Positions 57,962-64,000 of a stretch of 64,000 nucleotides of DNA are shown here, in pieces. The DNA is from Pseudomonas coleopterorum (GTDB taxonomy: Bacteria; Pseudomonadota; Gammaproteobacteria; Pseudomonadales; Pseudomonadaceae), in the NCBI RefSeq assembly GCF_900105555.1, contig NZ_FNTZ01000001.1, forward strand, positions 2,728,001-2,792,000. The letters are read 5' to 3'. Positions within the stretch are counted from its first letter, which is position 1. Each line of letters begins with the position of its first letter. The position numbers were made by a program, and so were the translations under genes. Below the pieces are notes generated by a model. That model worked only from the letters and a program-made list of their open reading frames with translations, was not told the origin of the DNA and searched no databases.

Positions 57962-58822
57962 ATGACCGCAGTCCCTACGAACACGCTTTGCATCTACCAT
58001 GGAAACTGCGCCGACGGGTTCGGCGCAGCCTGGGTAGTGCGCAAGGCACTCGGGCCTGAGGTAGAGTTCTGCGCCGCCGACCACGGCCAGCTGCCCCCCG
58101 ATGTCAGTGGTCGGCACGTGCTGATCGTGGATTTCGCCTACGATTACGCAACGCTCATGGCCATGGCCGCGCAGGCCTTGTCGATTCTGGTGCTCGATCA
58201 CCACAAGACCGCCCAGGCAGACCTGCTCAAGGTGCCGGTGGCGGGGGCCTTCGGCGAACCGGTCGAGGGCGGCAACGTGCACGCCCTGTTCGATATGAAC
58301 CGTTCGGGTGCGGGCCTGGCCTGGGACTACTTCTTCGCCGGCCAGCCGCGCCCTGCCCTGATCGACCATATCGAGGATCGTGACCTGTGGCGCTTCAACC
58401 TGCCGGGTACTCGTGAAGTGCTGTCCAATCTGTTCAGCTATCCGCAGGATTTCACTGTCTGGGACACGCTGCTGGCAGCGCCGGTAGAGGATCTGCTGGC
58501 CGATGGCATCGCAATCGAAAGGCAGCGGCAGAAAACCGTGGCCGATCTGCTGCGGTCCACTGCGCGTCGCATGTCGATTGGCGGTCATGACGTTCCGGTG
58601 GCCAACATACCCTCGCTGTTCGCCAGCGATGCGGGCAACATCATGACCCAGGGCGAGCCATTTGCCGCGTGTTACTCGGACGGTCCCAAAGGCCGCTCGT
58701 TTTCACTGCGCAGCACGGATGAAGGCATGGACGTGTCCGAAATCGCCAAACAGTTCGGCGGTGGCGGTCATCGCAATGCGTCGGGCTTCCGCGTACCCTA
58801 CGGCCATGAATTGACGCGTTGA
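57962..58822 (+). CDS. DHH-family phosphoesterase
   Basis: A protein of 286 residues. DHH signature residues: 'YHGNCADGFGAAW' (motif I), 'VDFAYDY' (II), 'ILVLDHHKTAQADL' (III, DHH), 'IDHIEDRDLW' (IV), and 'GGGGHRNASGFRV' (DHHA1). It is a two-metal enzyme likely acting on a nucleotide or oligonucleotide; the substrate cannot be told. Confidence 0.9.
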   Translation: MTAVPTNTLCIYHGNCADGFGAAWVVRKALGPEVEFCAADHGQLPPDVSGRHVLIVDFAYDYATLMAMAAQALSILVLDHHKTAQADLLKVPVAGAFGEPVEGGNVHALFDMNRSGAGLAWDYFFAGQPRPALIDHIEDRDLWRFNLPGTREVLSNLFSYPQDFTVWDTLLAAPVEDLLADGIAIERQRQKTVADLLRSTARRMSIGGHDVPVANIPSLFASDAGNIMTQGEPFAACYSDGPKGRSFSLRSTDEGMDVSEIAKQFGGGGHRNASGFRVPYGHELTR

Positions 58823-58875
58823 GGCCAGGTGGAGTCGCCACCGTCCCCCCGCTGTCTTGTTGGAGAGCGTCATAT

Positions 58876-59118
58876 ATGCCGCAGGAACGCCTGGATCTAC
58901 TGAAGCTGCCCAAGGATGTGCGAGGTTCGATCAACGACTTGGTACGGGCACTCAATGCCGCGAGTACGAAAGCGGATGTCGAGCGCGAAGGCGCGCTCGA
59001 AATCGCACTGATTCTGGGGCTGGAACAATCGCGCAAGCTCAAGCCTGCCGACATCGAAACGCTTTACATGATTTTCGATGATGCCAAGGAAGCGCGGCTG
59101 CGAGCCCTGCAGGATTGA
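58876..59118 (+). CDS. Small helical protein, unknown
   Basis: A protein of 80 residues from ATG 58876. Helices 'DLLKLPKDVRGSINDLVRALNAAS', 'ALEIALILGLEQSRKLKPADIETLYMIFDDA'. It is 53 bases after the DHH gene, co-directional. It has the look of a Pseudomonas-only conserved protein. No function known. Confidence 0.7.
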   Translation: MPQERLDLLKLPKDVRGSINDLVRALNAASTKADVEREGALEIALILGLEQSRKLKPADIETLYMIFDDAKEARLRALQD

Positions 59119-59134
59119 CCACTCGCATGGCCAG

Positions 59135-60355
59135 TCAAGCCGCCGCGCTGCCTTCGAAGGGTGCCTGACGCAGGCAGTTGCGTCCGGCGTCCTTTGCGGC
59201 ATACAACGCCTGGTCCGCCGCCCCAATCAAGTTGTGTGCCGTGACAAAGGGCGCAAGACCCGTCGCTATTCCCACACTAATGGTTACCCGCGCCTCCGCA
59301 CCCAGAGCCGGATGGGGCAGCGCCAGATCCGCCACCGCCGTGCACAGGTCTTGCCCCAGCTGCCTGGCCTGTTGGCCGTCGACCCCTACCCACAACACCA
59401 GCATCTCCTCCCCGCCGAAACGGAACGGCAAGGCGTTGGCTTGCGCGGACAACTGCTTGATGGTGGCGCTGACCTGCTTCAAGCAGTTGTCCCCCTGAAG
59501 GTGCCCATAGCTGTCGTTGTAGAGCTTGAAATGATCGATATCGATGAGGATCGCCGTGACGCGAGTCGCCTGGGTCCCTGCGGCCTGCCATAGCTGGGCC
59601 ATTACATCGCCCTGATGTCGGCGGTTGAACAACTGGGTCAGCGGGTCGGTACGGGCCATATCGGTGAGCTGCACCTCCAGCAGGCGTCCGCGCAAGGCAT
59701 ACAGGTAGCTCAAGCGGCTGCCCCGCTCCAGAAAATACGACGCCATCAACAGCAGTACGACTGTGGAGCCGTATAGAAAGGCATTGGCGCGCCACGTGAC
59801 CGGGTCCATGAACCCGGCAATGTGGGTCGTGACCAGTTGTATTCCCAACATGCTGGCCATGGCGGCTGCCGCGAAGCGAAACGGCAACTGCTGGATCATC
59901 GTGCAGTAGACCATCAGCAACAACATGCCTAGCTGATAGTGCAAGCGATAGGGGCTGTCGCTGTAGATCATCACCACCAGCGGCATCAGCGAGGACAATA
60001 CCGTGGCCACCGCCGAAACGGTTTCCAGCGCACGACGCGAGGTCAGGCGCTGTGCCAGCAGCAGGATAGCGATGATCATCGGGGTGATCAGCAGCAGGCG
60101 CCCTACGGCCACGTAGGCAAACACGTCCTGGAGGGCAAGCCAGTCGCTGATCAGAAAGAGGTTGTAGATGACCGCACCGCAAATGCCCGTCGACGTCAGA
60201 AACTGCAGGCGCTGACGCTGCGTGTCCGTCTCGTAGCGACGCTCCAGAGCCGGCTCGAAGGTGAGTCCGCCCACCCCGCCGGCGATGGCTTGCTCGACCA
60301 TTGCCATGGTCTGCGGCTCAGGGGAATGGGCCGGTTGGGCTTGAACGGCTTGCAT
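59135..60355 (-). CDS. Membrane diguanylate cyclase (GGDEF)
   Basis: A protein of 406 residues. Six or so membrane helices (about 55-215), then a coiled-coil link and a GGDEF domain from about 240: 'DPLTQLFNRRHQGDVM', 'ILIDIDHFKLYNDSYGHLQGD', and the A-site 'FRFGGEEMLVLW' (GGEEM, an active variant). It makes c-di-GMP. It has no I-site RxxD just before the A-site ('NALPFRF'), so feedback inhibition may be weak. Confidence 0.93.
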   Translation of the reverse strand: MQAVQAQPAHSPEPQTMAMVEQAIAGGVGGLTFEPALERRYETDTQRQRLQFLTSTGICGAVIYNLFLISDWLALQDVFAYVAVGRLLLITPMIIAILLLAQRLTSRRALETVSAVATVLSSLMPLVVMIYSDSPYRLHYQLGMLLLMVYCTMIQQLPFRFAAAAMASMLGIQLVTTHIAGFMDPVTWRANAFLYGSTVVLLLMASYFLERGSRLSYLYALRGRLLEVQLTDMARTDPLTQLFNRRHQGDVMAQLWQAAGTQATRVTAILIDIDHFKLYNDSYGHLQGDNCLKQVSATIKQLSAQANALPFRFGGEEMLVLWVGVDGQQARQLGQDLCTAVADLALPHPALGAEARVTISVGIATGLAPFVTAHNLIGAADQALYAAKDAGRNCLRQAPFEGSAAA

Positions 60356-60483
60356 GGGACACCGGAGATGTGATTCAGAATTTTACTAGACTGCGCAATG
60401 ATATCTTAGTGCCATTAGTGCAGGGCGATTGTCGGGTACCAATGGCATGAACGGTAGTGGCAGCTTACGAGCGGTCCTGCGTA

Positions 60484-60912
60484 ATGAATCTTCCCGTCAG
60501 CGCCGTGTCCGATTCGCTAACCAACCAAATGATCGCCGCCATGGAAACGATTGTCGTCGTCGAAGATGAAACCCTGGTCCTTGAACTCCTGGTGGAGATT
60601 CTCGAGGACTTCGGCTATCGCGTCCGCGCATTCGCCACGGCCGACGAAGCCTGGCAGCACATCGTCAACCGCCCCTTCCCGCTCAAACTGCTGATCACCG
60701 ACCTGCAGATGCCGGGCGAGATCGATGGAGTGGAGTTGGTCAATCGCGTCCATACCCGCAACCCGGAAACACCAGTGATCGTTGCCTCCGGTTTCCACGG
60801 GGCCGCGAACTCTCTGTGCGATAAGAAAGTGCATTGGCTGGGCAAACCTTTCTCGATGGACATGTTGAAAGGCATCTGCGAAAAACTCGCACCTCCTCCT
60901 ACCCAGTCCTGA
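60484..60912 (+). CDS. Stand-alone receiver-domain protein
   Basis: A protein of 142 residues from ATG 60484 (ATG 60541 is a shorter alternative). One REC domain: 'VVVEDETLVLELLVEILEDFGY', phospho-Asp in 'LLITDLQMPGEIDG', Ser/Lys pair 'VASGFH' and 'LGKPFS'. There is no output domain, so it may pass phosphate to or from the LOV hybrid kinase 60 bases downstream. Confidence 0.9.
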   Translation: MNLPVSAVSDSLTNQMIAAMETIVVVEDETLVLELLVEILEDFGYRVRAFATADEAWQHIVNRPFPLKLLITDLQMPGEIDGVELVNRVHTRNPETPVIVASGFHGAANSLCDKKVHWLGKPFSMDMLKGICEKLAPPPTQS

Positions 60913-60974
60913 AGTTGCCAACGCCAATCCGGCGGCAGTGACACAGGGCCTGTGTATTCTTACCCGGAGCAGTA

Positions 60975-62564
60975 ATGACTAAACGTACTACCCGAGTGAC
61001 CGACGGCTTCACGGGCGATATCAGCAAGTCTGATCACAATATCTTCTTCGCTGCTGTCGAAACCACTCGTATGCCGATGATCATTACCGACCCCAAGATG
61101 CCGGACAATCCGATCATCTTTGCCAACAATGCCTTCATCGAGATGACCGGTTATTCGTCAAGCGAGCTGCTCGGTCGCAACTGTCGCTTCCTGCAAGGCC
61201 CGGAAACCGATCCTGACACCATTGCCCAAGTCAGAGCGGCCGTAGATGCCCGCCGGGAAGTGGCTGTCGAAGTCGTCAACTACAAGAAGGACGGTTCGAG
61301 CTTCTGGAACGCCCTGTTCATCTCGCCCGTGTACAACGAATCAAACGAGCTCATCTATTTCTTCGCCTCGCAGCTTGACGTCAGTCGTCGTCGCGATGCC
61401 GAAGATGGCCTGCGTCAGGCACAGAAAATGGAAGCTCTGGGGCAGTTGACCGGTGGTATTGCCCACGACTTCAACAATCTGCTGCAGGTGATGATCGGTT
61501 ACCTGGACATGATCCAGCGCTCGGTCGACAAGCCGCAGTACGAACAAGAGCGCCTGCGGCGCAACGCCAGGCACGCCCGCGATGCCGCCGAGCGCGCGAC
61601 CACGCTGACGCAACAGCTGCTGGCGTTTTCTCGCAAACAGAAGCTGCAAGGCCGCGTGGTAAATTTGAACGGCCTGATCGACAACTTCAAGGAAACCGCC
61701 GAGCGCACTCTGGCCGATACGCAGATCCGCTACAGCCTGGCCGAAGACCTGTGGAACTGCCGCCTGGACCCGACCCAGACCGAAGTCGCATTGCTCAACG
61801 TGTTCATCAATGCCCGCGACGCCATGGAGGGTCGTTCCCGTCGCACCCTGGCCGTCGATACGCAGAACGTCACGCTCGATCGGCAGGTGTCCTACGACGG
61901 ACTGATGCCTGGCCGCTACGTCAGTATCGCGATCACCGACAGCGGTCGCGGCATGCCCGAATCGATCGTCAACCGGGTCATGGACCCCTTTTTCACCACC
62001 AAGGAAGAAGGCAAGGGCTCGGGACTCGGGCTCTCCATGGTGTACGGATTCGTCAAGCAATCCGGCGGCTCGGTGCGCATCTACTCCGAAGAGGGCATCG
62101 GCACGACCCTGCGCATGTATTTCCCTGCCGATGACAGCCAACCCCATGCCCTGACGCCAATCGAGGACACCCACGCCTATCCCGGTCACGAGAAAATCCT
62201 CATCGTCGAAGACCGACCCGATGTCGCCGAACTGGCGCAGACCATTCTCGAGGAATACGGCTACAGCTGCGCCATTGCCTACAACGGCAAAGACGCCCTC
62301 GAGCAGCTCGAGAACGACGATTTCGACGTGTTGTTCACCGACTTGATCATGCCCGGCGGCATCAACGGCGTCATGCTCGCCCGCGAAGCCAAACGCATGC
62401 GCCCCAGCATCAAGATCCTGCTTACAACCGGCTACTCGGAAAACTCCCTGGAACGCACCGACGTGGGCGGCACGGATTTCCAGGTGATTTCCAAGCCCTA
62501 TATTCCCAGTGAACTGGCGAAGAAGATCCGCCGGGTGCTGGAAGGGCCCAATGGGGTTAGCTGA
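60975..62564 (+). CDS. LOV blue-light hybrid histidine kinase
   Basis: A protein of 529 residues. LOV domain about 22-140 with 'GRNCRFLQG' containing flavin-adduct Cys70. DHp domain with His164 ('[11 protein letters not shown]'); HATPase about 270-385 ('[10 protein letters not shown]', 'DSGRGMP', '[20 protein letters not shown]'). C-terminal receiver about 405-525 with Asp in '[10 protein letters not shown]'. A soluble photoreceptor kinase of the Pseudomonas type. It probably works with the upstream receiver protein. Confidence 0.95.
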   Translation: MTKRTTRVTDGFTGDISKSDHNIFFAAVETTRMPMIITDPKMPDNPIIFANNAFIEMTGYSSSELLGRNCRFLQGPETDPDTIAQVRAAVDARREVAVEVVNYKKDGSSFWNALFISPVYNESNELIYFFASQLDVSRRRDAEDGLRQAQKMEALGQLTGGIAHDFNNLLQVMIGYLDMIQRSVDKPQYEQERLRRNARHARDAAERATTLTQQLLAFSRKQKLQGRVVNLNGLIDNFKETAERTLADTQIRYSLAEDLWNCRLDPTQTEVALLNVFINARDAMEGRSRRTLAVDTQNVTLDRQVSYDGLMPGRYVSIAITDSGRGMPESIVNRVMDPFFTTKEEGKGSGLGLSMVYGFVKQSGGSVRIYSEEGIGTTLRMYFPADDSQPHALTPIEDTHAYPGHEKILIVEDRPDVAELAQTILEEYGYSCAIAYNGKDALEQLENDDFDVLFTDLIMPGGINGVMLAREAKRMRPSIKILLTTGYSENSLERTDVGGTDFQVISKPYIPSELAKKIRRVLEGPNGVS

Positions 62565-62569
62565 TCAGG

Positions 62570-63730
62570 TTACTGGGCCGCGCCCTGCAAGGTAGGGCCA
62601 GGCGTCGAGCCTTTGCGGCGAGTCAGGCGCTTGCCCAATTGCACGCCCGGCATCTCGACGTACTTGTAGGTCAAGGCCGAGACCAGCAGCACCGCCGCCA
62701 GTTGCAAGACGACGATGCCGTTGTCGAGCCAGACACTGTGGGTCGAAATGTACTTGACCATGTTGGGCATGTCATGGCCTTGCAAGGTCTCCGTCAGGTC
62801 TGTGTGGAGCACTTTCGACAGCACGATGATGGCGCTCTTGAACACAAACAGAATGGCCGCGTGCGTCAGGTAGATCGAGAACGACAAGGCGCCCAGCCAG
62901 ACAAAGAAACGGTGGTGCAGCAGTCGCGAAACCACGCCGCGCTCGAACGAGAATGCCAGAATCAAGGCACAGAACAGCAGACTGGCATACACGCCCTTGT
63001 GATCGATGTCCGATACCAGGAGGCGATAGCTGCCCAGGACCAGGGCAATTTCCAGCAGGTTGAAGTCCACGGCGTCCAGGTCCAGGTCTTTTATGCGATC
63101 GTAGAGCACGTACAGGCAGGCACCGGCGAAGAAGCATGAAACACCGCGGAAGATCTCCAGCTTCAGCCAGGACTCACCGTTCCACAAGGTGATGAAGGCC
63201 GCCACGGACATGACTGCGAAGATCTTGATCGTGCGGGTGCGCGCCAGCACTGCAATGACGCCGAATATCAAGTACAGGTAGTACTCGATGCTGATGCTCC
63301 ACGCGGGGTAATTGAACGAGCCGGTCATGGCACTGTTCAGCCAGGATTGCAGCAGAAGCAGGTTGGGCAGGAATTCGTGCATCGACGTAGCGCCACTGAA
63401 TGCCGGCTCGTTGAAACTGAACCCTTTCTTCTCAGCCAATGAGCGGCCCAGCTCCAGTGCCAGGTAAACGCCCAACATTGTCAGGTGCAGGGGATAAAGG
63501 CGCGCCGTGCGACTGATGAAGAAATTCTTATAATCAGTCGCGTTGTTCAAACGCTGGCCGTAGGTGTGGAACAACACGAAACCGCTGAGGATAAAAAAGA
63601 ACTCCACGAACAGAAACGCGTGCTTGAAAAACTCAAGCTCGGCAATGCTTTGAACCACGTAAGTGTGGAACAGCACGACAGCAACCGCACAGAGACCGCG
63701 GAAACTATCGAGCACGACGAATCTTTTCAT
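62570..63730 (-). CDS. Acyltransferase family 3 membrane protein
   Basis: A protein of 386 residues from ATG 63730. About ten membrane helices. The conserved start 'RFVVLDSFRGLCAVAVVLFH' has the catalytic His, then 'FFFILSGFVLFHTYG' and 'RTARLYPLHLTML'. OafA/NodX-type enzymes O-acylate surface sugars (LPS, exopolysaccharide). It ends 3 bases from the LOV kinase stop, convergent. Confidence 0.93.
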   Translation of the reverse strand: MKRFVVLDSFRGLCAVAVVLFHTYVVQSIAELEFFKHAFLFVEFFFILSGFVLFHTYGQRLNNATDYKNFFISRTARLYPLHLTMLGVYLALELGRSLAEKKGFSFNEPAFSGATSMHEFLPNLLLLQSWLNSAMTGSFNYPAWSISIEYYLYLIFGVIAVLARTRTIKIFAVMSVAAFITLWNGESWLKLEIFRGVSCFFAGACLYVLYDRIKDLDLDAVDFNLLEIALVLGSYRLLVSDIDHKGVYASLLFCALILAFSFERGVVSRLLHHRFFVWLGALSFSIYLTHAAILFVFKSAIIVLSKVLHTDLTETLQGHDMPNMVKYISTHSVWLDNGIVVLQLAAVLLVSALTYKYVEMPGVQLGKRLTRRKGSTPGPTLQGAAQ

Positions 63731-63954
63731 GGTTGATCCCAGAGTGTTGTAACCGTTGCCATCCCGGTGGCATGCCAAGAGGCATGGCCCGTTGCCATTA
63801 TTGGCGCAAAGCTAAACCAATCCTTTGGCAGGCACAACCGCAATCAGGCGCGCGGTACCTCTGACGCGCAACTGACATTGTCCAGACCAACAGACCACCA
63901 CCATAGAGGTACGTGCAGTTCGGGTACACAGGCTTTTTCGGTCGCCCAAAGAAA

Positions 63955-63982
63955 AACCCCGCAGACGTTAATCTGCGGGGTT
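63955..63982 (-). terminator. Intrinsic terminator for a leftward gene beyond the window
   Basis: An 11-bp perfect stem AACCCCGCAGA/TCTGCGGGGTT around CGTTAA. On the minus strand it ends in TTTTT, so it terminates transcription coming from the right. The 220 bases between it and the acyltransferase gene show nothing else. Confidence 0.9.
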
Positions 63983-63990
63983 CTCAATGA

Positions 63991-64000
63991 TGGAGGCCGA
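63991..64000 (-). tRNA. Possible 3' end of a tRNA gene (cut by window edge)
   Basis: TGGAGGCCGA read on the minus strand is TCGGCCTCCA, which would be the end of an acceptor stem with CCA. It sits nine bases before a minus-strand terminator, the normal layout for a tRNA gene. Pseudomonas tRNA-Cys has this acceptor, from memory. Only ten bases are visible. Confidence 0.3.

Noticed and set aside
1..64000. CRISPR array
   Set aside because: No regularly spaced direct repeats were seen on reading through the window; no cas genes.

Overview
This window comes from a Pseudomonas chromosome, most like the P. putida/P. fulva side of the genus. GC is high. The host part carries the order tal - rssC - rssB - PilZ - mlaA - queF - lolE/D/C - sthA, and a PrrF-type iron small RNA, all typical of Pseudomonas. 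About 31 kb of a lambdoid, tailed-phage prophage fills the left half and is joined to the 5' end of dusA. The remaining 33 kb is ordinary host chromosome.

Prophage (1 to about 31.0 kb). The left end lies outside the window, so most tail genes and the endolysin are not visible. From about 17 kb leftwards (minus strand) run cro, an RHH protein, a Rha-type regulator, replication genes O and P, a nin-like block (Ea22, NinB, NinG and several tiny ORFs), and a gene in the position of Q. A terminator follows, then three small membrane proteins (holin region), TerS, TerL, a DUF4055 portal, a Mu gpF-like head protein, scaffold, capsid and head-completion proteins. An HNH endonuclease gene interrupts the structural operon. 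cI lies on the plus strand, divergent from cro. Near-identical palindromic operators sit at PR (about 16.88 kb) and PL (about 18.41 to 18.45 kb). Between them, convergent with cI and in the place lambda uses for rexAB, is a VRR-NUC nuclease gene. From PL rightwards run a leader with an rrn-like hairpin plus boxA, an odd tRNA-like RNA, many small ORFs, a possible nucleotidyltransferase, a Bet/RecT annealase, a long YqaJ exonuclease, a TGT/DpdA-like protein, a C5-methyltransferase remnant, NinX, a lambda-type phosphatase, a PrtN-family protein and the integrase.

Host region (31.0 to 64 kb). dusA and tal are followed by an RssB/RssC phosphatase-antagonist pair and a PilZ protein, then mlaA, a DUF4404 protein, queF, the lipoprotein exporter lolCDE, a second PilZ protein, a GDPD phosphodiesterase and sthA. 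Next come a divergent ptrR/sad pair for putrescine/GABA catabolism, a pirin, an Lrp-type regulator, and prrF with a Fur-box promoter. A hybrid sigma-region-4/FecR-N-like protein follows, then polB, a topB-like topoisomerase III, a YkgJ protein, an ECF sigma/anti-sigma pair with a DUF3455 exported protein, a ZIP transporter, a sirtuin, a DHH phosphoesterase, a diguanylate cyclase, a lone receiver, a LOV blue-light hybrid histidine kinase and an acyltransferase.

The parts most worth follow-up are the VRR-NUC gene embedded in the immunity region, the tRNA-like element, the rrn-style boxA leader, a repeated stop-codon-linked pyrimidine tract plus hairpin in the left operon, the TGT-like and nucleotidyltransferase-like genes, and the antisense zinc-binding gene. 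Starts were chosen by eye from ribosome-binding sites and overlaps. No database search was possible.
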